64,000 nt of DNA from Bacillota bacterium (GCA_023436225.1 JAEZKA010000063.1:1-64000), one strand, 5' to 3'; positions 16,880-25,303 are shown, numbered from the stretch's first letter. Notes: generated from the letters alone by a model not told the origin. Program-made: numbers and translations.

Positions 16880-17600
16880 TCTTATTTTCCTCCTCATCTG
16901 CATACCAGAGATACGCATCTTCAAATTTTTCATAGGGACTGTTTGCGATTGCTTCTGCTACGGTACCATAGAACACCGTCTCGCCGCGCTTCAGGATGCA
17001 GATTTCATCACACAGGACCTCCACCTCGTCCATAAAATGGGAAGTTAGCAGAATGGTAAGTCCCTTTCTCTTTAGTTCTTCAAGGATTTTCCAAACATCT
17101 CGTCTAGCCTTCGCATCCAATCCGGTTGTCAATTCATCCAGAAATACCACTTTCGGATTAGAAATTAAAGCAAGTACGATAAATAATCTCTGTCGCTGGC
17201 CACCCGACAAATTCTTGACAGCACTTTTAATCTTATCTGAGATACCAAATTGTGCAAGCAGCTGATGCCAATCCGCAGGATTCTGGTACAGAGATGCTGT
17301 CTCCTCACATAATTCACTCACCGTGATTTCATTCTGATAATTCACCTCCTGAAACTGTACACCCACCATTTGAAATAGCTTTTTTCGGTCTCTTATCGGA
17401 TTCATACCCATAATGGATACTTTTCCACTGTCTGCCTCCTTTGTACCCAGAATACACTCGATACTGGTACTTTTACCAGCACCGTTCGCTCCTAACAGTC
17501 CAAATACCTTACCGTATCCGATTGACAGGCTTAAGCCCTTGACTGCTGGCAGTCCTCTATACGCTTTAGAGATCTGCTCTACCTTAATTGCTTCATTCAT
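16866..17600 (-). CDS. ABC transporter ATP-binding protein
   Basis: 244 residues from ATG 17600, chosen for the AAAGGAG 11 nt upstream; a longer open frame to 17690 has no site. Walker A GANGAGKST (37-45), Q-loop VGVQFQEV, signature LSGGQRQR, Walker B VVFLDELTTGLD (Glu as expected plus an unusual L in DELT) and H-loop TSHFMDE. CcmA/DrrA-like subfamily. It forms an exporter with the overlapping ABC-2 permease. Confidence 0.92.
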   Translation of the reverse strand: MNEAIKVEQISKAYRGLPAVKGLSLSIGYGKVFGLLGANGAGKSTSIECILGTKEADSGKVSIMGMNPIRDRKKLFQMVGVQFQEVNYQNEITVSELCEETASLYQNPADWHQLLAQFGISDKIKSAVKNLSGGQRQRLFIVLALISNPKVVFLDELTTGLDAKARRDVWKILEELKRKGLTILLTSHFMDEVEVLCDEICILKRGETVFYGTVAEAIANSPYEKFEDAYLWYADEEENKNEDL

Positions 17601-17815
17601 ATTCTTCACTCTCCTTTTTGATGTTTCAAAGTATAACACCGGTCCTGAAACTGGTGGTATACTGGAGGGTTTGATTTCCTCCCTGTTCAAATATTTTTAA
17701 TACGTTCATTAATCATACCTTTTATGTAATTTATTTTTCTTGACTTATTTTGCTGTTTTACAGCATATAAAATACAATTCCCGTATATTACCTCTATAAT
17801 AATTGCAAATTATCA

Positions 17816-17844
17816 TTGACAGCGATAGATATCCATGTTATTAT
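17816..17844 (+). promoter_or_regulatory. strong promoter of the cold-shock gene
   Basis: TTGACA (17816-17821), 17-bp spacer, TATTAT (17839-17844). A start near 17851 would give a leader of about 125 nt before the csp start codon, long for a 67-codon gene and typical of cold-shock mRNAs. Confidence 0.75.
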
Positions 17845-17875
17845 TAAGAAGTTATTTGAGATGCAAGATTTGATT

Positions 17876-17938
17876 CACATATTTTTGTAAATCATTAATC
17901 TACTTAATGCTTTACAAAAATATGTGATTTTTTATTTT
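17876..17938 (+). promoter_or_regulatory. terminator-like hairpin inside the csp 5' leader
   Basis: Arms 17876-17890 and 17912-17926 are perfect 15-bp complements with a 21-nt loop, followed at once by ATTTTTTATTTT. It lies between the promoter and the csp ribosome binding site. It could be an attenuator or temperature-sensitive structure. Confidence 0.65.
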
Positions 17939-17976
17939 CAGCGTAGAATAAACAACATAATTAGGAGGTATCTTTC

Positions 17977-18180
17977 ATGAATAAAGGTACAGTTAAATGG
18001 TTTAACGCACAAAAGGGATTTGGATTTATTACTAACAGCGAGACTGGTGAAGATGTATTCGTACATTTCTCAGGAATTGCTGCTGAAGGCTTTAAGTCTT
18101 TAGAAGAAAATCAGAATGTTATGTTTGACATTACTAACGGCGCTCGTGGCTTACAGGCTGTTAATGTTGTATTAGCATAA
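17977..18180 (+). CDS. csp: cold-shock protein, CspA/CspB family
   Basis: A 67-residue single-domain OB-fold RNA/DNA chaperone. RNP1 is KGFGFI and RNP2 is VFVHF, with the aromatic W-F pair in TVKWFNAQKG. It melts RNA structure in cold or growth transition. AGGAGG lies 7 nt before the ATG. A strong promoter and a 125-nt structured leader precede it and a strong terminator follows (18201-18232), so it is monocistronic and probably controlled through its leader. Confidence 0.97.
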   Translation: MNKGTVKWFNAQKGFGFITNSETGEDVFVHFSGIAAEGFKSLEENQNVMFDITNGARGLQAVNVVLA

Positions 18181-18200
18181 TTAATAATCGCTTAGAATCA

Positions 18201-18232
18201 GACACGGATAAGAATTTATCCGTGTCTTTTTT
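18201..18232 (+). terminator. intrinsic terminator of csp
   Basis: Perfect 11-bp stem (18201-18211/18216-18226), GAAT loop and six T's. Confidence 0.93.
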
Positions 18233-18246
18233 GTTGTCCAAAACAA

Positions 18247-19479
18247 TTATTTAAACTGTTTGATTTCATTATTTTCACCGTAAATATAAAATCCATAGTA
18301 GCCGTTTAGAATAAGCTTATCTATGAATTTTCCTAATTTTTTAGGCATTTCATAAAGAACAACATCAAATCGATCACGATACTCTTCTGCTTGGGTATAA
18401 GCTTGTAAGAAATCTATGCTCTTATAAATCACTGCTATTTTATTCTTCGAATCGGGTATTTCGAAACCATCTTCCATAAGTAATGTAAAGATTCTTTCAA
18501 AACCAATGGAAAAACCAACCGCAGGAACCTTTTCCCCAGTAAACTTACCGATCAGATTATCATATCTACCGCCACCACCAATAGAGCTTTTGAATTTATT
18601 GCTTTCTATCTCAAATATCGTACCCGTATAATATCCTTGCCCACGAACAAGAGTTAAATCAAATTGTATATCGTAGCTCCCCTTTGAAATTTCATTAATA
18701 GAATAAATAATTTTCTTCAGATCCACTACTATATTCTTCTCTTCTGTTATAATATCCACTTCATCCAGACCAACTTTATTACCTATCAGGCTCATGATTT
18801 TATCAATAACAGGTTCCTCAACCTTCTTTTCCTCGAGTTCGGTTCTCAATCCGGTAACACCGATCTTATTCAGCTTATCGATTGAAATACACACACCGTC
18901 AACTAGGTTTTCTTCTAGTCCTAAGGATAATAATAAAGATTTTATTAAGCGTCTATCATTCAGCTTTATGGTAAAATCATTAATCCCGACTGATATCAAT
19001 GCTTTTGCTGTAATATCAATCAGTTCGATTTCAGAATTGATTGAATCCGAACCAATTATATCAATATCACATTGGATGAATTCTCGGTCCCTGCCCCGTT
19101 GTGGACGCTCTGCACGGTAGACCTTATCAATCTGAATGCATTTAAACGGTAACATTAATTTCTCTTTGTTCTTGGCATAATAGCGGCTTAAGGGTAATGT
19201 CAGATCATATCGTAAACCCATATCACAAAGCTCAGTGACCCGTCCCTTATCAAATGCCTCCTTCAGTTTATCTCCTCTCTTAAGCACCTTAAAAATCAGG
19301 TTCAGATTGTCTCCGCCTTCACTTTTATCAAGGTTTTCGATATCCTCCAGGATTGGGGTTGATATACGGTTAAAGCCATTATTCTGATATACCTCCAGAA
19401 TTCTATTCTGCATATAATCTCTTAGTACCATTTCCTTTGGCATAAAATCTTTTGTTCCTTTTACTGCTGCTGTTTTCAT
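18247..19479 (-). CDS. hisS: histidyl-tRNA synthetase-like protein
   Basis: 410 residues of the class II HisRS/HisZ family. Seen: KGTKDFMP start; motif 2 YRAERPQRGRDREFIQ; the histidine-specific loop LVRGQGYYTGTIFE, where the usual LD before YY is QG; and motif 3 GGGGRYDNL..AVGFSIGFERI. A C-terminal anticodon-type domain of about 85 residues is present. Catalytic arginines look intact, so HisRS is favoured over the regulatory HisZ, though the QG change leaves doubt. AGAAAGGAGC precedes the ATG. Expression appears to pass through a His-codon leader (19497-19649), which suits either role. Confidence 0.85.
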   Translation of the reverse strand: MKTAAVKGTKDFMPKEMVLRDYMQNRILEVYQNNGFNRISTPILEDIENLDKSEGGDNLNLIFKVLKRGDKLKEAFDKGRVTELCDMGLRYDLTLPLSRYYAKNKEKLMLPFKCIQIDKVYRAERPQRGRDREFIQCDIDIIGSDSINSEIELIDITAKALISVGINDFTIKLNDRRLIKSLLLSLGLEENLVDGVCISIDKLNKIGVTGLRTELEEKKVEEPVIDKIMSLIGNKVGLDEVDIITEEKNIVVDLKKIIYSINEISKGSYDIQFDLTLVRGQGYYTGTIFEIESNKFKSSIGGGGRYDNLIGKFTGEKVPAVGFSIGFERIFTLLMEDGFEIPDSKNKIAVIYKSIDFLQAYTQAEEYRDRFDVVLYEMPKKLGKFIDKLILNGYYGFYIYGENNEIKQFK

Positions 19480-19496
19480 ATTGCTCCTTTCTGAAC

Positions 19497-19529
19497 AAAA
19501 ATAGCCGCCCGAGTTGATACTCGGACGGC
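19497..19529 (-). terminator. intrinsic terminator (attenuator) in the hisS leader
   Basis: On the reverse strand an 11-bp stem with one G-U (arms 19529-19519 and 19514-19504), a 4-nt loop and TATTTTTG. It lies directly before the hisS ribosome binding site. Its 5' arm contains CGAGTA, which can pair instead with TACTCG at 19567-19562. Confidence 0.85.
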
Positions 19530-19558
19530 ATTAATTGTAATTCCACAATTATCAATCA

Positions 19559-19613
19559 TCTCGAGTACACCAAAATGCGACTGTACTCGTGACGAAACAC
19601 AAATACAATCGTT
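19559..19613 (-). promoter_or_regulatory. alternative pairing segments of the hisS attenuator
   Basis: Reading the reverse strand: CGAGTACA (19589-19582) and TGTACTCG (19569-19562) form a perfect 8-bp hairpin. The second segment can also pair with CGAGTA in the 5' arm of the terminator. ATTGTA right after the leader stop can pair with TACAAT inside the leader or further down. These exclusive pairings have the 1:2 / 2:3 / 3:4 logic of ribosome-controlled attenuation. Confidence 0.6.
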
Positions 19614-19649
19614 CTAAGCCGGATGATGATGGATTATTGTAAGAAACAT
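19614..19649 (-). CDS. hisL: his leader peptide with three consecutive His codons
   Basis: An 11-residue ORF, MFLTIIHHHPA, with GAGGT placed 8 nt before its ATG and ending in TAG. The three CAT codons in a row are the hallmark of leader peptides that gauge charged tRNA-His. It lies between a good promoter (19681-19710) and a terminator immediately ahead of hisS. No T-box consensus is present in this leader. The gene symbol is by analogy with enteric hisL, not homology. Confidence 0.7.
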   Translation of the reverse strand: MFLTIIHHHPA

Positions 19650-19680
19650 GGTTTTTTACCTCTTAATTAGATTTTAGGAA

Positions 19681-19710
19681 ATATTAACACAACCGATAAA
19701 GTAATGTCAA
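19681..19710 (-). promoter_or_regulatory. promoter of the hisL-hisS transcript
   Basis: On the reverse strand TTGACA (19710-19705), 18-bp spacer, TAATAT (19686-19681). A start near 19674 leaves about 25 nt before the leader peptide. Confidence 0.65.
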
Positions 19711-20040
19711 GAATAAACTATGTTCGTAGCTTAGGCCATCTAAGGAAATAATACGAATGCCTATGATACTAATACTCGTGAGTCTAATGTTTTATTATTA
19801 GCAATAAAACCATTCCGGTAAAATATGTTTACTTTTATCACCTAGTAAGTTACAATTACTTCAGATTTGTTAGTAAATAAGCTAGCCAAGTAAGAAAAGT
19901 AAAACCAAATGTCCCCTTAATAGGTGACAAGATTATACCCCTACAGGATGAACTATAATTTAAATGTATATACATATACCTACAATAAGGAAACAATACA
20001 AATAATATTGCTGATAAATATGAATTTAAGAGGGATAACC
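19711..20040. other. 330-bp AT-rich intergenic region
   Basis: Between the divergent hisL promoter and the next plus-strand gene. Only a small hairpin (GTTTTATT/AATAAAAC near 19790-19811) was noted. The open frame from 19924 runs into the kinase gene but has no ribosome binding site and is low-complexity, so it is not taken as coding. Confidence 0.4.
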
Positions 20041-20550
20041 ATGACCAAAGTACCTAAGATCATAATATTAAGAGGAAATTCCGGAAGCGGTAAGACAACC
20101 ATCGCTAAGGAGCTTCAAAAACAATTTGGACACGGAACCATGCTTATTTCACAGGATGTAATAAGACGTGATGTTTTGTATGTAAGAGATGACCCACAGA
20201 CTCAAGTAATTGGATTGCTGATAGAGTTAGTCAAATACGGAAGATTGAATTGCGATATTGTGATACTGGAAGGTATCCTTTATTCTGATTGGTACCAGGA
20301 GCTATTTGAATGTGTAATAAGTGCATATGGACCCAATATATACGCTTATTATTTTGATGTACCCTTTGAAGAAACCTTACATCGTCATAAAACAAAACCG
20401 AATGCGAATGACTTTGGAGAAGCCGAGATGAGACGCTGGTGGCGAGAAAAAGATTATATAAAAAACATTCCTGAGCAATTACTAAATAAAGCTATGACAG
20501 AAAATGAAATTGTTGAAATGATAATAAAGCAAATCAATGCTAAGAACTAA
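20041..20550 (+). CDS. P-loop kinase of the AAA_33 / zeta-like type
   Basis: 169 residues from ATG 20041, chosen because AAGAGGG precedes it. Walker A is RGNSGSGKTT (about 11-20). A second acidic strand VILEGILY and a C-terminal W.E...I lid region follow, a pattern seen in small nucleotide- or sugar-kinase-like proteins and in zeta toxins. No antitoxin gene is adjacent. The phosphate acceptor is unknown. Confidence 0.7.
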   Translation: MTKVPKIIILRGNSGSGKTTIAKELQKQFGHGTMLISQDVIRRDVLYVRDDPQTQVIGLLIELVKYGRLNCDIVILEGILYSDWYQELFECVISAYGPNIYAYYFDVPFEETLHRHKTKPNANDFGEAEMRRWWREKDYIKNIPEQLLNKAMTENEIVEMIIKQINAKN

Positions 20551-20730
20551 TCTACTATCAATCAGCTTACATCATTTTGTAGGATAGATAATAGTCTATT
20601 CTGTATACATCAAATCAAATTTGATTATAAAAATGTATGAGCTGTATTATTCGATTAGAAAATGCTAAAATAACGTTAAGCACTATAGCTAATCATGGAA
20701 AGTTTAGTTATATATAATGAAAGAAGGATT

Positions 20731-21378
20731 ATGATGGAAAAAATGGATTGTTTTTTTACTGCGCGTGTCGATGGATATGATGAACATATGCTCACTAATG
20801 TAATCGGCTGCAAAGAGGGTTATATTGAAATGGCAAAGTTGATTCCCCAGACCTGCCAATCTCTCCTCGACCTTGGATGCGGAACAGGCCTGGAACTTGA
20901 CGAAATATTTAAAGTAATGCCAGATATCAAAGTAACTGGTATTGATTTAACGAAGGCAATGCTCGATAAATTGAGGATAAAGCATCCAAATAAATCAATA
21001 CAGCTTATCTGTGGTAGCTATTTTGATATTCCATTGGGAAATGCTACATATGATTGTGCGATATCCTTTCAAACCATGCATCATTTTTCACATGAAGCAA
21101 AAATCGCTCTTTATAAAAAAATTAATCATGCCTTAACACTGGACGGTGTATATATCGAGTGTGATTACATGGTTGAAGGTCAGGAAGAGGAAGATTTCTA
21201 TTATGCAGAAAATACCCGTATCCGTAAGGAATTGGGTATTCCAAATAACGAGTTTTATCATTATGACACTCCATGTACTATAGTAAATCAAATCGCAATG
21301 CTACATAAGGCCGGATTTACACGAGTAGAAAAGGTATTCCGCGTAGAAAACACAACCATTTTAGTTGCCCATAAGTAG
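20731..21378 (+). CDS. class I SAM-dependent methyltransferase
   Basis: 215 residues from ATG 20731 (AAGAAGG upstream; the ATG at 20695 has none). Motif I LLDLGCGTGLE (about 45-55), strand-2 GIDLTKAM, motif post-I CGSYFDIP, and SFQTMHHFSHEAK as motif IV. The N-terminal FTARVDGYDEHM segment is common to a Firmicute methyltransferase group of unknown substrate. It is followed at 41 bp by a hydrolase pseudogene. Confidence 0.85.
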   Translation: MMEKMDCFFTARVDGYDEHMLTNVIGCKEGYIEMAKLIPQTCQSLLDLGCGTGLELDEIFKVMPDIKVTGIDLTKAMLDKLRIKHPNKSIQLICGSYFDIPLGNATYDCAISFQTMHHFSHEAKIALYKKINHALTLDGVYIECDYMVEGQEEEDFYYAENTRIRKELGIPNNEFYHYDTPCTIVNQIAMLHKAGFTRVEKVFRVENTTILVAHK

Positions 21379-21419
21379 AATAGATAAAAGTTAACAAACT
21401 CAAATGAAAGGAAAAACTT

Positions 21420-22113
21420 ATGCTACTTAAAGAAACCGGAAACCCTTCCCTCCCGACTATCCTGTTATTACATGGCGGGGGGGCTTTCTTGGTGGTCACT
21501 GGAACCTGTTATCGAGCTGCTCAGTGAGCACTATCATTTAGTTACTCCAATCATTGATGGCCACGGAGAAGATGCTTATGAGACATTTATCAGTATCGAG
21601 GACTCTGCTGAAAAACTGATCCATTATATTGATACCCAATATAATGGAAGTATCTTTGCCATTGGAGGATTATCCATCGGTGCTCAAATTGTTACTGAGG
21701 TACTCTCCACAAGAGAAGACATCGCAGAATATGCGATCATTGAAAGTGCACTTGTCCATCCTATAAAAGCCACTTCATTCATGACAGTTCCGACCTATAA
21801 GCTATTTTATGGCTTGATTAAGCTGCGATGGTTCTCCAGATTACAGGCCAAGACCTTATTCGTACCGGAAAACATGTTTGAGCAATATTACAATGAGAGT
21901 ATAAAAATGTCCAAGCAGTCCTTGATCAATATCACTTTAAGTAACGGCACTTACGAATTAAAACACAGTATATCTAATACCAAAGCAAAGGTTATTATCC
22001 TGGTAGGTGGTAAAGAAATCGGTATCATGAGAAAATCCGCCAAGAGGTTGAATGATGAAACATTCTCCAACTTGTCTGTATATATTTATTACTCTTTTCA
22101 TATTAATAAATAA
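21420..22113 (+). pseudogene. alpha/beta hydrolase with G7-tract frameshift
   Basis: An ORF starting at ATG 21420 (AAAGGA upstream) encodes MLLKETGNPSL..TILLLHGGG and then goes out of frame at a run of seven G's (21477-21483). With six G's it would join the downstream frame LSWWSLEPVIELL, giving a normal HGGG oxyanion-hole motif, followed by the nucleophile elbow GGLSIGAQ. The C terminus ends SVYIYYSFHINK with no catalytic-His GH motif, so a second lesion there is likely. The assay of one G deletion restores only the front. A sequencing error or slippage at G7 is possible. Confidence 0.7.
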
Positions 22114-22133
22114 TGACAACCTTGGAGAACGAT

Positions 22134-22559
22134 ATGAATCCGTTCTATATCTTACTAGCTATCTTAGCAGGTATCTTCACCACGATAGAATCAAGTATCA
22201 ACTCACAGCTTGGCAAATATATAACTCCGGGAATAGCTACCTTACATAGTCTATTGGTTGGTATGACCTTTTTTCTATTTTTGAATCTAATTAGCGGCAA
22301 ATTAGTTTATTATACCAAGATTACGACAATCAAACCCATATGGCTGATTGGTGGTTTATTTGGTGCTTCGATCATCTATTTATCATCAAGCGCCATACCA
22401 CAGCTCGGCATATCGAATACCATCATACTGGTTCTTTCCGGTCAGCTGTTGAGTGGACTAATTGTAGATGCACTCGCGAATAATGTAGAAATAAGTGTAA
22501 GGAAAGTAGCCGGTCTTATCGTATTTCTGATTGGAGCAATTATATACTTAAAAGAATGA
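22134..22559 (+). CDS. DUF606 (YdcZ-type) membrane transporter-like protein
   Basis: 141 residues from ATG 22134 (TTGGAGAACGAT before it; the ATG at 22113 overlaps the previous frame). Five hydrophobic helices, beginning FYILLAILAGIFTTIESSINSQLGK and ending AGLIVFLIGAIIYLKE, match the DUF606 half-size DMT-superfamily proteins. These usually act as pairs; here only one is present. Substrate unknown. Confidence 0.8.
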   Translation: MNPFYILLAILAGIFTTIESSINSQLGKYITPGIATLHSLLVGMTFFLFLNLISGKLVYYTKITTIKPIWLIGGLFGASIIYLSSSAIPQLGISNTIILVLSGQLLSGLIVDALANNVEISVRKVAGLIVFLIGAIIYLKE

Positions 22560-22593
22560 ACCTATTTATCGTTCGCATATGAGCCCAAAAATG

Positions 22594-22872
22594 CTACCAC
22601 TTCTTACCTGGGCAGTAGTTCTTTGTAACTGCTGCCCGCATTTCAACAAAGCATCCGCATTTTCTGCACATACCGCTAAGCAGCATGTCGCATTCCTTAC
22701 AGCGCTCCATTCTGTATTCATATAATTCCTGTGATGCCTTAATCTCCTCCGGCAGATTACGAATGTATTCAAACATATTCTTATACTCTTCATACTCTTC
22801 CATATCACGGATTAGGCACTTCTTACATACCCTGGTTTCCATCAGCTTATTTTGATAGTTAGCACACTGCAT
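22594..22872 (-). CDS. DUF6171-like cysteine-rich zinc-ribbon protein
   Basis: 92 residues with metal-binding pairs CKKC, CKEC, CRKCGC and a final C near KNYCPGKKW. A charged helix (MEEYEEYKNMFEYIRNLPEE) lies between the first and second pair. This matches DUF6171, a small zinc-finger family of Clostridia with no known role. Its reading frame overlaps the end of the GH51 gene by about 31 bp if started at 22872. A start at 22842 (MET RVC) would avoid this, and neither has a clear ribosome site, so translation may be coupled. Confidence 0.7.
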   Translation of the reverse strand: MQCANYQNKLMETRVCKKCLIRDMEEYEEYKNMFEYIRNLPEEIKASQELYEYRMERCKECDMLLSGMCRKCGCFVEMRAAVTKNYCPGKKW

Positions 22873-24344
22873 GCAGGAATCACAAGGGTTATTCCTTTTT
22901 CGTGTACTTTAAAATCAGTAAAGGCTTTCTCCGTAACATTTTCAGTATTATCAAAGGTATTATAATCATTCATACGACCGGATAATATACTTGCTTTTAC
23001 TTCCCTTATCTCCTTCTCCGTTAACACAACTTCCACTTCTTCTGAATTACTGATGGATAAGTTATTCAATGTAATATGAATAACACCAAGATCATCCATT
23101 GAGACCGATTCATACAAGCTGGGAACCATATCCTCACCAACACCGATTACACTTGTATCAATATGACTCTCCAGCAGGTAGGCATTCTGGTGTTCCTTAT
23201 ACATATGGAATACATGATAGGTCGGAGTCTTCACCATCTTATCACCCTCAGTCAGAATAATAGACTGAAGCACATTAATCATTTGAGCCAGGTTAGCCAT
23301 CTTCACCCTGTCACAATGCTTATTAAAGATATTCAGAGTTATGCCGGCTACTAGAGCGTCTCTCATAGTATTTTGCTGATATAAGAAGCCCGGATTCGTA
23401 CCCGGCTCAACGTCATACCAACATCCCCATTCATCTACGATCATCCCAATCTTCTTATCGGGGTCATACTGATCCATGATAGCACTATGCCCTTTAATCA
23501 GAGTCTCCATATAAAGGGCCTTCTTTAAGGTCTTATACCATACTGCCTCATCAAAATCCGTCGCACTTCCCTTGGCCTCCCAAGTACTGCCCGGAAGAAC
23601 ATAATAATGAAGGGACAGACCATCCATGAACCCATGGAGGTGTTTTGGTGTATGATCATGGGTTGTCTTCAGTACACCCTCGGTCCAATGATAATCATCT
23701 ACATTGGCACCGCAGCATATCTTCGCTACCTTCGCATCATCTCTATAATTTCTGACATAGGTCTGGTATCTTCTGAATTCATTGGCATAATGCTCGGGAG
23801 TCATATTTCCACCGCAGCCCCAGTTCTCGTTGCCTACGCCAAAGTAGTCTACTCTCCAGGCCTTATCATGACCGTTCTCTTTCCGAAGATCCGCCATAGG
23901 GGATACCCCTTCGAAGGTCATATATTCCACCCACTCCGACATCTCCTGTACGGTACCGCTGCCAAGATTACCGTTTATATAGGTCTTGCATCTCAATTGA
24001 CGGCATAGCTCCATAAATTCATGGGTTCCAAAGCTATTGTCCTCTACGACACCGCCCCAATGAGTATTGATCATTTTCTTGCGCTTCTCTTTCGGACCAA
24101 CACCATCCTTCCAGTGATATTCATCTGCAAAGCATCCACCAGGCCAACGGAGTACAGGTACTTTGATCTCTTTCAGTGCCTCAACTACATCCGTCCTCAT
24201 TCCATTCAAATTCTTAATATCAGAATTCTCTCCTACATACAACCCTTCGTAGATACATCTGCCAAGATGTTCCGTAAAATGACCATAAATCTCCTCATTA
24301 ATCTTATCTTTTCTGTTGCGCTCATTGATTACTAGCTTCGCCAT
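22842..24344 (-). CDS. abfA: alpha-L-arabinofuranosidase, GH51
   Basis: 500 residues from ATG 24344 (AAAGGG upstream). Retaining GH51 enzyme: acid/base Glu173 in GVGNENWG and nucleophile Glu305 in IVDEWGCWY, plus RWPGGCFAD near 66-75 and a C-terminal beta-sandwich. No signal peptide, so it works in the cytosol on imported arabino-oligosaccharides, releasing L-arabinose. Followed by the DUF6171 gene. No transporter or araABD genes are in the window. Confidence 0.95.
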   Translation of the reverse strand: MAKLVINERNRKDKINEEIYGHFTEHLGRCIYEGLYVGENSDIKNLNGMRTDVVEALKEIKVPVLRWPGGCFADEYHWKDGVGPKEKRKKMINTHWGGVVEDNSFGTHEFMELCRQLRCKTYINGNLGSGTVQEMSEWVEYMTFEGVSPMADLRKENGHDKAWRVDYFGVGNENWGCGGNMTPEHYANEFRRYQTYVRNYRDDAKVAKICCGANVDDYHWTEGVLKTTHDHTPKHLHGFMDGLSLHYYVLPGSTWEAKGSATDFDEAVWYKTLKKALYMETLIKGHSAIMDQYDPDKKIGMIVDEWGCWYDVEPGTNPGFLYQQNTMRDALVAGITLNIFNKHCDRVKMANLAQMINVLQSIILTEGDKMVKTPTYHVFHMYKEHQNAYLLESHIDTSVIGVGEDMVPSLYESVSMDDLGVIHITLNNLSISNSEEVEVVLTEKEIREVKASILSGRMNDYNTFDNTENVTEKAFTDFKVHEKGITLVIPACSVLTIKIS

Positions 24345-24640
24345 TTCTCTCATCCCTTTCTATTATCGAATTATTAATACCCCATTCACATAAGTACCGT
24401 TACCCTCTTTAGATCGAATTATCTGATGTAATATCTGCCATTACTTACTAGACTACCATAAGAAACCAATAAATAATAGTAGTCACTTGTTATATCACAT
24501 AATATGTAGAGTCCTTCAATCGACATCTGAAATCCTCCGAGTAATTTATTTCCAGATCAGCAAACAGTCTCTGTCTCTTTGTTATCCTCTGTATGAATCG
24601 GATACCCCAAACCTTCTCTCAAAAAACGCCGCATGAATTG

Positions 24641-24669
24641 TTGTTTTTTGGTAAATTATTTGTTATAAT
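24641..24669 (+). promoter_or_regulatory. promoter of the GNAT gene
   Basis: TTGTTT (24641-24646), 17-bp spacer, perfect TATAAT (24664-24669). The rest of 24345-24640, upstream of the divergent GH51 gene, shows nothing else clear. Confidence 0.6.
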
Positions 24670-24729
24670 TGTTTCAATAGGTACCATGCTTATTAAATAA
24701 TAATCATAGGATATGGAGTGTGAGGGTTT

Positions 24730-25200
24730 ATGGGGATAACAATAGACAAAGGGAATATAGAACATTTGAGGGATTGCGAAGAAGCACTCGTCAATTCTGA
24801 GTTAGGAAGAAGATATTTTTCTCAAGCCGGAAGTGCCAGAAGCTCCCTGGAAAAGGGATTTGAGAATGATGACATCTATGTGGCGCTAGATGATGATAGA
24901 ATCTGTATAGGCTTTGTATGGGTTATAGCCAACGGGATTTTTCACTCCTTCCCTTATATCCATATTATTGCAGTTAAAAGTGAAAAGCGCGGTCAAGGCA
25001 TTGGAAAAAAATTATTGAAGCATGTGGAAGATGTTTATTATAGTAATTGTTCAAAGCTATTTTTACTGGTTGCTGATTTTAATCCGGAAGCCAAACGATT
25101 ATATGAAAGCATAGGATATACCGAAATCGGAAAAATCCCTGATTTATATAGAAAAGGGATCACAGAATGTCTGATGATGAAATTGAATGAAGAACTATAA
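24730..25200 (+). CDS. GNAT-family N-acetyltransferase
   Basis: 156 residues. The acetyl-CoA pyrophosphate loop is KRGQGIGKKLLKHVE (about 96-110, the Q/RxxGxG/A motif), preceded by the IHIIAV strand and followed by NPEAKRLYESIGYTEIGKI, the standard last two strands. The substrate is unknown. It is monocistronic between its own promoter and the hairpin at 25211-25263. Confidence 0.88.
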   Translation: MGITIDKGNIEHLRDCEEALVNSELGRRYFSQAGSARSSLEKGFENDDIYVALDDDRICIGFVWVIANGIFHSFPYIHIIAVKSEKRGQGIGKKLLKHVEDVYYSNCSKLFLLVADFNPEAKRLYESIGYTEIGKIPDLYRKGITECLMMKLNEEL

Positions 25201-25210
25201 ACATAAAAAA

Positions 25211-25263
25211 GAAGTAATATGATAAAAGGGAGTATCTAATGAATACTCTTTCCATATTACTTC
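25211..25263. terminator. long hairpin between GNAT and aroC (convergent)
   Basis: GAAGTAATATG (25211-25221) pairs with CATATTACTTC (25253-25263), with an inner GAGTAT/ATACTC stem. ATTTTTC follows on the plus side and TTTTTTAT on the other, so it can end both genes. Confidence 0.75.
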
Positions 25264-25303
25264 ATTTTTCAGTTTATTATAGTATAGATTCACGTCTTCT
25301 GTC

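Noticed and set aside
17601..17690. 30-residue N-terminal extension of the ABC ATPase.
   Set aside because: AAAGGAG lies just before ATG 17600, where ABC homology starts.
19480..19680. T-box riboswitch for hisS.
   Set aside because: The GGTGG.ACC core and the stem I pattern are missing on the reverse strand; the His-codon leader ORF with alternative hairpins explains the region better.
19924..20040. N-terminal extension of the P-loop kinase.
   Set aside because: Low-complexity Tyr/Asn-rich translation, no ribosome site; AAGAGGG marks ATG 20041.
20041..20550. Zeta-type toxin of a toxin-antitoxin pair.
   Set aside because: No small antitoxin gene precedes it, and the Walker A kinase pattern is shared with many metabolic kinases.
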